Below are positions 1-12,400 of a stretch of 64,000 nucleotides of DNA, one piece after another. Source of the stretch: Brachionus manjavacas (Eukaryota; Rotifera; Eurotatoria; Ploima; Brachionidae); contig JAHQIY010000003.1 of the NCBI GenBank assembly GCA_019054805.1, forward strand, positions 558,001 through 622,000. Direction: 5' to 3'. The translations under genes and the position numbers were made by a program. Numbering within the stretch: the first letter of the stretch is position 1; each line of letters begins with the position of its first letter. Under the pieces are notes generated by a model. The model was not told the origin of the DNA. It saw only the letters and a program-made list of their open reading frames with translations, and made no database searches.

Positions 1-669
1 AAAAAAAGAAGAAATAGTAAGGTAGCAATTACACAACGGAGTTGGGTATTCAATATATCTTGATTCAAAGTTTAAATGAAAATCTTACTTATAGGATTAA
101 ATTCTACATTTCTATTGGATATTAAAATACTCATTTACTGAAATAACTTCACATTGTATCTATTGTATCAATATGAAAAGCTTTGCGGAGACATCAATGC
201 AATTTAGAGGGATTAAACAAATTAAAAGATCATATGACAAATTATTATTTAAAAGCGACAGGCTAAAGATAAAAGACAATGGAACAAATAATACTAAGAA
301 AATTGAGGATTGATCAATTAATTAACAACTTAACCCTTTTTTTTTGTTTACTTTCAAAAAGTTTTAATTAAGGAGTTTAGAAGATCCTTTCTATTTACAT
401 CGCGATTCCTTATCATTGAGAAGCATGTTTTGATCGAGACATTCATTCAATTTTTTTTTTCTATCTTCTTATATTACAAATCCTCAGAGCAATGTCAATC
501 AAATGAACACGAATAGTTGTTAGAAGATAATTTTCCCATAAAAGTAAATAAACAATGTTTTTGTGAAGAATGTACAAATAGGTCGTTTCCTATCAAATTT
601 TTGTGTTATCAACAGATTAAATTTTTTTTAAGTGTATTTTCTATTTTTGAATAAAATAATTTTTTTATG
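1..669. other. AT-rich DNA without a gene
   Basis: No open reading frame of note, no repeat arms and no RNA gene could be recognised. The sequence has many T runs (for example near 340 and 450). Confidence 0.6.
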
Positions 670-683
670 TATTGCTCACATTA

Positions 684-988
684 GAGCCCGTTTAGCCGAA
701 TGGTTTGCGTGTTATTCATGTAAGCAGAGGATCGAGGTTTCAAAACCTGATCAGTGTGAAAAAATCTTCAAAATATCTCTGCAATACGGGGCGAATGTTT
801 AAACCTCTTTCATCATAAAAATAGAAGAACCAGTTTCGACTGGGTAATAATTGCGGTGTAGATCATCAACTCGATGCAATAGCCTCTGTGTCAGATCGGA
901 GCCGTTGCTCAAAAAGGTACTTGCAAAGGAGATGAGCGCCTCCCCATTATCCACTAGGATAGAATAGGGACAATTATTATATTATTAT
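684..988 (+). mobile_element. tRNA-derived SINE
   Basis: About 305 bp. The head resembles a tRNA gene: an A-box-like TTAGCCGAATGG near 690-701 and a B-box-like GGTTTCAAAACC near 736-747, which would form an internal RNA polymerase III promoter. A body without tRNA similarity follows, ending in a short (ATT)n tail at about 972-988. The element lies between two perfect copies of a 14-bp sequence, TATTGCTCACATTA, at 670-683 and 989-1002. This is a target site duplication of the length expected from LINE-assisted retrotransposition. The element does not encode protein. The perfect duplication suggests a fairly recent insertion. The partner LINE is not proven; the Jockey/CR1-like LINEs in this window end in different A-rich tails. 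Confidence 0.85.
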
Positions 989-1002
989 TATTGCTCACAT
1001 TA

Positions 1003-1985
1003 TTTATGTTTATTAATCTCTTTTCATATTTAGTTAATCTCCAAACCATTAGCATAGAAAAAAACACAGAAAAAAGAAAAATTTGATTTATATTTTTACT
1101 CGCAAATTTTTACTTTTTCAATTTTTTTTTCGGCTTAATTTAGAGAAAGTTTTATCTTAAAAAAACCTAAACTTATTTTGGTCTAATTTGAATCATCGTT
1201 CTTTAAGACTACCAGAAAAACTTACAAAGTGTTCAATAGCTTTAAAAATTACTTAAAAATATATAAATAAAGGTTTTTAATAGTGATGTTGTTTTGGCTT
1301 GGTCTTATGGCTAGCTAATTTTGGTTAGCCAAAAATTGGTTATCAATCTCTCTATTAAAATTTTATTATGAAGCTTCTTAAACTTTATTATAATCCCCTT
1401 GTTTAACAACAACAAAATTTTTTTTATTTATATTTGTATTTTTTTCTTTTGAATTTTATAAATTTAAAAAAATTAATTAAAACAATTTATTAGATTTTTT
1501 AAAAAATTTAATTCTAAAAGAATACCTTTCAATTAACCACTTAAAATGAATCATTTTTCCAAATATGAATTAATTTCAATTACTTGAACCGAAACTTGCT
1601 AACCAGATTTTTGGTTAATCAATTTTTGGCTAAAGGACATTGGTTGACAAAATTTAAAGGGTGCCCAATAATGCTTATCCTGAACTTCAATTAGAAAAAA
1701 AATCATATTGAGTCTAATGTACAATATAATATATAATTCTTAATAGTTGTTCAAGGTTTTGATCAAAAATAAATATTAATTTTCTTTAAAACCAATTGGG
1801 AGATTTGGAATCAAATATAAAAATATTACAATTACAACTATACACAACTACAACAAAAACTTAAACAATCGCAGTTTAATAACAATGACGCAAAATCTAA
1901 AACGTTCCAAACCATCCACTTAAACTCAGACACTATTGAATGTAAAGAAAATCCATCTAAAATAAAGTAATCAAAAATAAGATTT
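1003..1985. other. AT-rich DNA without a gene
   Basis: No gene seen. Around 1323-1345 and 1612-1636 there is a weak inverted match (ggttagccaaaaattg versus its complement) that may be the remains of a small element, but the arms are too diverged to define ends. Confidence 0.45.
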
Positions 1986-2775
1986 TAGAATTAGTAACAA
2001 GTGCACAGCCGCTTCACTCATGGATCCTAAACCATCAACAATTACAAATCATAAAATTGACTTAATTAACCCACAAAAAGAACCAAAACGTCATATAGAG
2101 TCACAATCAGCAAACGAGTTGAATTTAGCAAAATGATAGATGAAAGGCTTTCGGAAAAGTTAATACAAACAACCAATTCATCCTGGTCCTTATAATTAAA
2201 AATGGGTTTGTTATCATTTTTTAGATGACATTTTAATACATTCTTATGATAAATCTAAGCACTTAATACATTTAAGAAAAGTTGTAGAAATTTTAAAAAG
2301 CACGTCTTTCAAGTTAAACTGAAAAAGTGTGAAATCATTAAAAAATTAGTCGCATTTTTGGTTCTTGTAATAGGATTTGGCTACATTAAACCTGATCCGG
2401 CTAAAATTGAAGCTCTTTTTCACTATTCTAGACCTTATACACTAAAACAATTACAAAGTTTCTCAGGATTAGCTCATTATTATAGAAAATTTATGGAGCA
2501 TTATTTTCCATTTTTCCTATTTGGTCGAGAATTGGACTGCTTTGTTGACCATCACCATGTATCATGGTTACTCACTTGTTAAAAACCTGATTCACGTTTA
2601 GCCAGATGATTAATTAAAATCAACAATTACACCTTCAAAATCCATTATAAAGTTTGTAAAACTCATAAAAATGCACTTTCGAGATGGCCTTTGCCAATTA
2701 ACGATGTAAGAGTACAAGCTCAACAATTACACCACGTAGCTAATGAAACAGAACCAAAATTTGAGACTAATTTAA
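1986..2775 (+). pseudogene. Ty3/gypsy pol remnant (RT and RNase H pieces)
   Basis: Broken reading frames in order resemble reverse transcriptase and RNase H of a Ty3/gypsy element. A start-of-RT-like stretch at about 2115-2200 (MIDERLSEKLIQTTNSSWS) is followed by an FLDD active-site box near 2218-2232. Next comes the RT thumb/connection (YIKPDPAKIEALFHYSRP, then the SFSGLAHYYRKF box, 2382-2495), an RNase H piece (DHHHVSWL) near 2547-2573, and a linker with SRWPLPIND near 2677-2710. Stops and frame changes separate the blocks, and no LTRs, protease or integrase are visible. It is a dead fragment. Confidence 0.7.
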
Positions 2776-2799
2776 TAGACTAATAGACTTCGGTCTTAT

Positions 2800-4463
2800 A
2801 AAGATTTTAAACCACCAAGTCTTAAAAGGCAAACAAAAAAATCAAAAAAAAATAGCCATTGCAGTCGAGCAACTTGAACAAATTGTGAATAATATGTGCA
2901 GTGACTCTTTTACTAAATCTTTTGATTTTCCCCACAATAACTATTTCTTAAACAGCATGCTGATTGACTTGGATGAAAATCATGCTTCTGAAAACTGGAT
3001 AGAACATTCAAATCTAGTATCTTCTATCTCAATCGAACTACTAGTACGCGAATTGAACTCTCTTGTTGTCGACTTTGATTTGACGCAACAAATTAAGGAT
3101 TTGTTTACAACTCAAAAAAAAGGTTATGAACCTTTTTCACTCGCTTTTACCTATACAATTGACAAGCCTAAGCTGGCCGAAGTTGATACCGGGACCAAAA
3201 TCTGTTGGAAGTGTAATACCACCGAGTGTAAGGCACGTGATATTTCAAACGGTCTAAATCCCCCATTCACATTAACCAAGATTTATAACTATCTAATGAA
3301 TCCAGCTAAAAAAGATTTTTTACATTCCTAAAAAGAAATTAAACAATTAGCTGAAAACTCGAACGATCATTCGCAGGCTATTATAACGAAAGCGCATTTA
3401 TTAATGTCTAAATGACTTATTAGAGTTTTCAAAAAAGAAGCTATTCGCCAAGTTATCCAAAGAAGTTGGAAGAAACATCCAGGAGGTTTCAACGCTAAAT
3501 ATTTATCAGAGTTAGTCAAAAACTATGAACGTAGCATAACTTTTAACAATAAGCAGTTTTGTTTCTTTGATAGTGGTACTAATTTAAAATAAAGAATTTT
3601 TATATTTACTACTGTGGAAAACTTAAAACTGTTAAGAAAATATAATAATTGGTATTGTGATGGCACTTTCGATATTAGCCCTACTTTGTTTAAGCAAGTT
3701 TGTTCAATACACATTAAGATATCGGACTCGGCTTTGCCTATGGTCTATTGTTTATTGCCAAATAAAAAAATTGTAACTTACAAAAAAATGTTTAATTTTA
3801 TCAAGAGTAAAATAAACAAAATGCATGACTTAATGAACATGGATTTTGAATTAACAGCATTAAATGCAGCTATAGCAGTATTTAAGTTCAATAATTATGG
3901 TTGCTATTTTCATTTGAGTCAGTCAATTTGGAGGAGAATTCAAAATACTTAAACAATGGTATGTTGAAAACTTTAGCCTTTGTTTTATGAGATTGCAGGC
4001 ATTGGCATTTGTTCCTCCTAAAGATGTCATAATTGGTTTTAAATATATTCAATCTAATGCAGCTTCATCAATTTTACCAATTTTTACTTATTATGAACGT
4101 AATTATATTGGCTCCGTTAGAATGGGAGTCGGAGCAAAGCCTAGATTTTCAGGCGAATATTGGAATTTTTTAGACCGCGTTTCTGAAAATCTACCGCGCA
4201 CCAATAATGACGTTGAATCGTGGCACTCACGACTAAAGCCTGATGCGAGGCAGAATTTGACTTAAGACTTGTTTTAGCAAGAGCAGAGTTAAATGAAGTC
4301 AAATTTAGTTAGCATTTTTCAAGGCGAAAGTATAAAGCGAACAAAAAAAAGCTTGTTGATAAAAACGAAAAAATCAAAAGAGTTGTTTCTTCAAATGACA
4401 CTTTAACAATTAATTTACATATTGATGGCTTGGCTAAAATATTGAAAGATTGTATAATTGAAT
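2800..4463 (+). pseudogene. MULE-type transposase (FLYWCH-MULE) pseudogene
   Basis: Three frame-broken blocks form the outline of a Mutator-like (MULE) transposase. Block 1 (2885-3331) ends in a FLYWCH-like zinc motif, CWKCNTTECKAR. Block 2 (3614-3952) holds the MULE core: YCDGTFDISPTLFKQ (first acidic residue), PMVYCLLPNK, MDFELTALNAA (second acidic residue) and GCYFHLSQSIWRRI. Block 3 (3987-4265) ends in NNDVESWHSRLK, where the E is the expected third catalytic residue. The three acidic positions are still present although stops separate the blocks, so the copy is inactive. No terminal inverted repeats were found. The FLYWCH-type exon at 45219-45690 belongs to a related gene type but is not the same sequence. 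Confidence 0.75.
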
Positions 4464-5195
4464 AATTTAATTAACATTTTTTTCTATATTTAAAGATTGG
4501 ATATATTTTTTTATTCTACGTTTAATAAAATTATATACTTTTTTCAATATTTTTTATTGTATTTACATTTTTTTTATCCCCCCTTGTTTTTTTACGTGAT
4601 AGATTCCAATTTATTTCAAATAAAGATTATCCTTAAAAAGTTGTTTCTTTTATTGTTTGGTCTCTCAACCACAGCAAAGCGGGAGTTATTAAATTAATGC
4701 TCGTCTTTGCACAGAAAGATAATATACAAAAACCACGTTTATTACAGTTTTTTTGATTGCATCAAAAATCAAAAAATGCTCTAAATCATAATTAAATTTA
4801 CCTTTTTCATAAGTTTAATTAAATATCTATTGTTAAATAAAAATTTCTTTAATAAAATAAATTTTCATTTGAATTAATAAAAAAAAATAATTTAAAAATT
4901 GAATAGTTGAAAATTTCAATAAATTAAAAAAAAAGAAAAATTGAAAATTTGAATAATCGAATAAATGAAATGTAAAATAAATTTAAAGCTTTTAAAAATT
5001 TGAAAAACTGAAAGGTTGAATAGTTGAATTATTTTTTAAAAAAATGATTGAAAAAATGAATAAAAGAATAATTGAAATATTGAATTTTTGAATAGTTGAA
5101 TTAGTTTCAAAAAAGAATGATTGAAAAGCTGAAAAATTGAAAAGTTGAATAGAAGACATTTAAGTTGTATAGTAAATCATTGTCCATGAATGATT
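4464..5195. repeat. Low-complexity AT-rich stretch with GAA/TTGAA motif
   Basis: No gene. From about 4890 to 5160 a degenerate word of the type TTGAAWAxTTGAA recurs irregularly. It looks like a decayed short tandem repeat. Confidence 0.5.
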
Positions 5196-5600
5196 AAGTG
5201 TCCCTAAAAAGCAATCAAATACCAAATTCTGAAACAATTGAATATGGAAATTATCAAGAAGACGACCCTAAGCAAATTATTTCAAAAGCAGAATTTTTGG
5301 AAAAGTTACAGAAACGAAAAGATTTTTTGCTAGCAGATGATAATGATAATCGTTTTTTATTGAAAAAGCTCGTCGAATGAGAAAAGGAAATTGACAATAG
5401 AGTATAACTTAAGCAATCAATAATTCTACTTTTTTAAAATTCAATTTATTTTTGTTTCATTTTTAATAAATATTTTTCCCATTCATTCATAATGGAAACC
5501 TCTAAATAACGAAGCTCGTTACAACGAACACGTTTTTTTGGAACGGAGCGATTCCAAAAAAAACGAATCTTTATTGAATGGAGTCAACTATAACACCTGA
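5196..5600 (+). pseudogene. Possible pogo/Tigger-type transposon 3' remnant
   Basis: A 60-residue acidic/lysine-rich open stretch (5198-5380) resembles the tail of a pogo/Tigger (CENP-B-like) transposase in composition only. It is followed at 5490-5585 by DNA of the style seen at ends of such elements: aaacctctaaataacgaa, then gttacaacgaacacg and a repeat of the acgaa word. No catalytic motifs survive. The family call rests on general resemblance. Confidence 0.35.
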
Positions 5601-5750
5601 ACGGTAAATTATATTGGCTTGAAAATAGGACATTCTTAATACAGAACAGGCAAGCTTAAATTTAAATAAAATGTGTATAAATACTGAGGTTAAACATAAA
5701 AAGTAGTACAAATCGTTCTTTACATTAATTTTAACAGGAAACAAAAAAAT

Positions 5751-6417
5751 TTACACTGTGTAATTTGAGCATGAACACTTTCCACCATCACATTTAGTAT
5801 TTTCAGTTATTGTTTGACACTGATAGTCATGAGAACAAAGCTGGTTGTAGGTGACTGCAGGAACACAGTATGACGTATTCCAGTATTCCTCATTACTTTG
5901 AGTTCGACTACAATTGCAGATGTCCATTATGCATTTTAAATTTTGATCCGAATTGCAGGGATTAGTAGCTGAACAAAACATTTTTTCATAAGTGAGGAGA
6001 CAATTGGCTTCGCTTTTTGACCAAATTTTGTCCGAAGAAGCGCAAACACAAATATTTCCTGAACAGACTAAATCCAAGTCTTGTCTACATTGTAAATTGT
6101 TGTCACAATGCTCATTGTACACTTTCTGCTCTACACATAATAAACTCTGGGTATCATAAAATCTATTTCCTGCACATTTGCAATGAGTACCGTTGCACTC
6201 CATGTCTCCAAGGCACATATCGTTAAAATTGCATGCATCCAACTCGCTTAATCGCGCTAGGCATTTTAAATCTGCCAAATCAAAGTACTGTGTCTGATTG
6301 CAAACACATTGTGTGGTATTACAAAATGTAAATTCAGAATCCAAACATTGACTATTTGAATTGCATGAATCCATAAACTTTTTTTTAGAAACGCATTCTG
6401 ATCCATCAAAAAATTGC
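5751..6417 (-). CDS. Exon 5 (last) of the cysteine-rich membrane protein gene
   Basis: Follows a 46-nt intron (6418-6463). It encodes 221 residues, a third copy of the repeat unit, ending in CSCSNYTV and a TAA stop where other units continue. A minus-strand AATAAA lies about 175 bp downstream (near 5571-5576) and could serve polyadenylation. Confidence 0.8.
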
Positions 6418-9400
6418 CTTAATAAAAAAATTAAAAAATAACAAATTTAAATCTAAAATATACATTGATAGATCTGCACAATCACAAATTCCCAAGCCTT
6501 GGACACAAATTGTTTTTTGAGTCAAAGTCTGACAATGAAAGTCTTGACTACAATTATGTCCATATGAGCTCGCTAATGTACATCTTTGACCATTCCAATA
6601 TTTCTCATCGCCAACAGTGCGAACACAATCGCACATTCCTTGCACAGAAAGCATTGGACAAGAACAGTTGTGGGCACTGCATATTAAATCTTGATCGTCA
6701 TTGCATTCTAAATTGCTACTGCATTTTTGATAACCATATGTTAAAAAGCAGTTGTCACTAATTGAAGACCATATCTTCCCTGCTTCACTACAGATGCACT
6801 CATTGTTCTTGCAAGTTAAGCCAAGATCAAAGCGACATTGCCAATCTTTGTCACAATACACTCCATTTTTGTATTTGGGCACACAGCTAAAAGTTGAATT
6901 ATCAAAAAACTCATCAATAGCACAAGAGCAATTGTTTGAAACACAAGTCATCGGAGAATGGCACATGTTATCATTAGAACAACTTTCTAATTCATCATGT
7001 CTTTCTGTACATTGGCTTCCATTAAAATATTGTCTTGTTGTACAAACACCTAAATTAATTTTTAGAAAATTTCTTGAACAATTATGTCTCAAACAGTGTT
7101 TTACAAAAATATGGATTTTATACTGCAGATTTTTTTGTAAGTTTTAAAAGGTGAAAAAAACAATTATTCATTTAGGGTCCTACTAAAATACTGACCCTCA
7201 ATTTTTAAAAATTTTCTGACCCCCATTTATTTTGCAAAGCAAAAATATTTTTAAAAGTTTTAATTTATCATTTAGTTTGAATTTTTCTCTATTTTTTGAA
7301 AATTAAACTAGTTTGTCTCCAAAATTTTTATTTTTTGTGAAAATCGAATATTTTTATACTTTTAAAAACCTGACCACCTACTGACCCTCAATTTTTTACG
7401 ACTGACCCCCAACTGACCCCCATTTTTCTTGAAGAGAATTTAGCAAGCTTTCCAAAAATTTGCCTAGTTTTACTCCAGGATGTATAGTTTTTGAGAATTT
7501 CAAAAGATTTCATAATAATTGAGAAAAATCAATTTATAATTGTAATATTTGATATTTTTTGTTTTATTAATTTAGTTTTTATAATTTTTAAATAAAAGTT
7601 ACAATTAATTTTAATAACAATTAATTTAATATAAAAAAAAAATTCTTTGTCTTAAATTTTTAACCATGTAAAAATAAAAATTTAAACTTAAATGAGGCGA
7701 AATTTTTTATTTTTTCTATTGCAATCTTTTGCCTGATTTATTGAAACAGTCTTAAAATACTCAAGTACCTCTGAAATTGAGTTTGTTTTCAATTTTATTA
7801 ACTCAGTTTTAATTTTGTTGTTAAAACTTTCTATGTCATTTGTATTTAAATACCTTTAGAAATTTAAACTTGGTTTTATAACAAAATCAAAAATTTTTTG
7901 TACTAAAGAGGTACTTTTTTTGTACTTAATTTTTTAACGCCTTTACGAAAATCAGAAAAAAGAGGCAAAAGATTGCAATAGAAAAAATAAAAAATTTCGC
8001 CTCATTTAAGTTTAAATTTTTATTTTTACATGGTTAAAAATTTAAGACAAAGACTTTTTTTTTATATTAAATTAATTGTTATTAAAATTAATTGTAACTT
8101 TTATTAAAAAATTATAAAAACTAAATTAATAAAACAAAAAATATCAAATATTACAATTATAAATTGATTTTTCTCAATTATTATGAAATATTTTGAAATT
8201 CTCAAAAACTATACATCCTGGAGAAAAACTAGGCACATTTTTGGAAAGCTTGCTAAATTCTCTTCAAGAAAAATGGGGGTCAGTTTGGGGTCAGTCGTAT
8301 AAAATTGGGAGTCAGGTTTCTTTAAAAGTAGATTATAGTTTTTTCGCCAAAAATAAAATTGAATTTAAGAAAACAAACATAAAAATCAAAAAGCTTAGAA
8401 AATTCTTGATCTAATGGTATATTGTATTAAAAATTTTAAAATCCGATTTCAGAATAACTAAGGTCTTTTATTATAATCAAAATATCTCAAAAACTATACA
8501 TTCTGGAGAAAAACTAGGCACATTTTTGGAAAGCTTGCTAAATTCTCTTCAAGAAAAATGGGGGTCAGTTGGGGGTCAGTCGTAAAAAATTGAGGGTCAG
8601 TAGGTGGTCAGGTTTTTAAAAGTATAAAAATATTCGATTTTCACAAAAAATAAAAATTTTGGAGACAAACTAGTTTAATTTTCAAAAAATAGAGAAAAAT
8701 TCAAACTAAATGATAAATTAAAACTTTTAAAAATATTTTTGCTTTGCAAAATAAATGGGGGTCAGAAAATTTTAAAAAATTGAGGGTCAGTATTTTAGTA
8801 GGACCCTTCATTTAACAGTCTAGTTTAAAGAAAAAAAAATAAGTAAATATCTGTCACATGTAAATTTGGATTTGAAAAATAAAATGTTAACAATTAAAAC
8901 TAAATACATTGAAAGCGATTATTGTGCAAAACAATTTACAAAAGCCATGAAAAAAACTAAATGTTCTAAATTTGAATCTAATTTTTTTTGAAAAATAAAG
9001 TATACATTTAGCTAATTTAGTTTTTTAAGGTTAGTAATTACATTTAGACATTTGTGAATGACTTTTGAAATTCTGAAAAAGCTTGTTCTTCTTCTAATAA
9101 AAGTTTTAGGTTTCAAAAATCCTTTTAGTTCGTTCCAAAAAAAATTAAATTTTCTTCTATGATTGAACATTTATTTATTTTATTTATTTGTTTTTTTTCC
9201 GAGCTAGGGCTCCCTCAGGACAAATTTAAGAAAAAAAAATTAATAAAATCGAAATAAAAATAAAAAATCAATTTAAAGTAAATAAGCTTAAAAAAATGAA
9301 AATAAAGCAAACATATATTGAAATAGATTGCTACATGTTACACACATGCGTTGAAAACTTCAAACATTACTATAATTCAAAAAAAGGCCTCTACTTTACA

Positions 9401-12400
9401 AGATCCTTTAAATTATTGACCAATTAATGTAACGAGTTGTTAAGGAAAGTTACTGGAAAGAATAGTATACTCAAGATTATACAATTTTTTGGAACAAAAT
9501 TCACTCCTTATCTAGGAGCAGTCTGGATTTAGGAAACACCGGCGAACATCAGATAATCTATTCTTTTTAATTCAAAAAATTGTGGAATCATTTAATAGAA
9601 AAAAAAGAGTTTGTGACCTTTTTTTTGATATTTCTAAAGCCTTTGATAGGGTTTGACATGAAGGCTTACTTTTTAAATTGATTAAAATGAATCCACCTTA
9701 TTACTTGACTAACTGGATTAGATCCTTTTTAGACAGTAGGACATTTAAGGTAAATGTGAATGACCACTTGAGCGACAATTATCAAATAACTGCAGGTGTT
9801 CCTAAAGGCTCAGTAATTAGACCTCTTTTATTTAGTATATATATTAATGACATCCCCAAAAGAAACAAAACAAATAATGAATTCTCTATGCTTTTTGCAG
9901 ATGACCTAGCTAAATTCTACATTTAAAGCAAAAAAGGGAAAACTAGAGAATAAGATAAATAAATACACCAACGAACTAGAGCTTATTAAATTAAAAATGA
10001 AGATATTAGTTGAAAAGTCGTGTTCAGCAGTCTTTTCTAAGTAAGTATCTTAACTTAAAAATTTATGGAAGCAGAATAGTTAGCTAAAAAGAAATCAAGA
10101 TCCTTGGTATAAAATTTGAATCTAAGTTAAATTTTAACATACCTAACCCAATATATTGAATATCCAACTCCATTGTGTAATTGCTACCTTACTATTTCCT
10201 CTATGTTAAAATTTATGATTTATTTAGTTCCCTCAGAATAAATCATAAATTTTTTTTTATGATTTATTTAGTTCCCTCAGAATAAATCATAAATTTTTTT
10301 TTATGATTTATTCTAAGGGGGCTCAAGTTCGGTAAAAAAAAAAAAATAAATAAATGTACCAATATTATGCACCAAGAGGCCTTTTAATAAACTTAATCTA
10401 CTTACAGCCTCAAATCGACTTTTTGAGTTGTGTGAGAGATATGCCAGGTAAGGTTTGAGTCATTCTATTCCATTGGTGGAAAAATGAAGAGAAGGTTTTG
10501 AATCAAGTTTTTTCGAATATCCAATTCTATTGTGTAATTACTACCTTACCTTACCTGAACTTTCAAATATTTAAGCATGTATAACCTCTAGCTATTTCAA
10601 ATTAACGTTTTTATTTTTTTTTTCATTAATTAATCTTTTTTTTTTATTTTTTCTTATTTAACTTTATTTACAAATAAATAAATAAAACTGAATTAACTTC
10701 TTTGTAAAAAAAATTATTTTCTAAGAGAAAATAACTTAAAATTAAAAAACTAACAAAATGAGCAAAAGTGAGACATTGACTACTTCAATTCTAGCTCTAA
10801 TTTAAAAAAAGTGTGGCAGGCTTCCAAAAAATAAACAGTTAATTGACATGGTTCCGTCTAAACGGCAAAAAACAAATGAAAATTAGCATTAATTAGTCCA
10901 GCCTTACTAAAACTCGACCGAATCGATTAGATCGGCCGATTTCATATTACCTTTTTAGATAAATAAAAGTATTCGAACCATCTGACTTAAGTCTTCACAT
11001 TTTTTTTATCCATCCAACTAACAACCCTGAACTAAACCATAAAGGATAGAATATCTGGCGACGAGGAATTAAAAAAAAAAAAAAATCAAAAAAAATCACT
11101 CGTATGAGTGACACGCTGAGCCAACAAGACGACTCAGTATTTGACCAAACGTCAATAAGCCAAAGCAACAGCAAGCAACCAAACGAGCCAGAAAGCGCTC
11201 AACTAGACTAAGTAGACCCGAATCAAAGTCCAGAGGAACACCGAAACACGATGTCAGCGACAAACTTCGACGATCTGCCAACGTTTGACCGAGGCAGGGA
11301 TCAAGCAGCAATCGCCAGCAAATGGTCAAAATGGTTGGAGGTTTGGTACCTGTACCTAGCCAGCAGAGAGCTAGATACCAAAGAGAACATGGAAGCAGAC
11401 ACCGATTACCAGAAAGCTAAAACCTTAAAGCCACTGTTCCTGCTAAAGATAGGAGACGACGCGAGGGAAATATACAATAGCAAGAAGAAGGCGGACAACT
11501 CGGACAAACTAATAGAGGTAATCAAGTTTATGAGTGAGCACTACGCACCTAGGCGATCGAAGTTCGCATATGTCAGTATCTTTTGCCGGGCGAGAAGAAA
11601 CGAGGGTGAAGCTGTCAATGACTTTATGGTAAGGCTTCGTAAATTAGCAAAGCCATGCGACTTTGGCGACCAACTGGACAAGGAGCTTTTGCGAGCTTTT
11701 GTGTTCGGCTGCGGAATCGAAAGAGTGGAGGAAATGATGTGCATCGATGATAAGAAGACGCTAGACGATGCCATCGAATTTGGGCTTAAAAATGAGCACA
11801 AACTCGAAGATCTGAAGCAAATCCGAGTAGCACACACACATGACCAAGTATCCGACGGTGTAACAATTAACCACACCTCTTTTCGCAGACCAGAAGCGGC
11901 ACTGAAGCAATCAATAGCCTGTGCGTGGTGTGGTGGTAAACCACACGCCAGAGCAAATTGCCCTGCAAAGGACAAGGAATGCAGCAACTGCCTCAAAATA
12001 GGTCACTTCGCATGTGCATGCCGAAGCACTAGAGTCCAAAAAAACACGAATACACGAAACAGTAATCATCGGAACAGCTCAGAGGGCAGAAGCAACCATG
12101 GCACTACCAGAGGTGATTATAGTCCCGGACGAAGCACCACAACTGGATCGGAAAAACAAAAAGAAACCTACCGAGCTAATCAGAGCGCCAGTAGGCGTCA
12201 AACAAGCTCAAGAGGAATACATGCAGTGACAAGCAGCCAAAGTCCTGCCATTCCTGACATAAACATTATGCTATCAGCAGCAGAGAATGACGAGTACCTG
12301 CGAGCCAAGAACTATTTGGAAGCGAGTGAATGGAGCGACCAGCAAGCAGTAGTAATTCCAATGGAAGCAGGTGACACTAACGTGCACACGATGGTAACGG

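Noticed and set aside
1309..1650. Small inverted-repeat element built on ggttagccaaaaattg
   Set aside because: The arms are too diverged and no target duplication is visible.
8193..8414. 73-codon ORF inside the foldback element
   Set aside because: Lies in the inverted arm; no homology, and the arm words explain the sequence.
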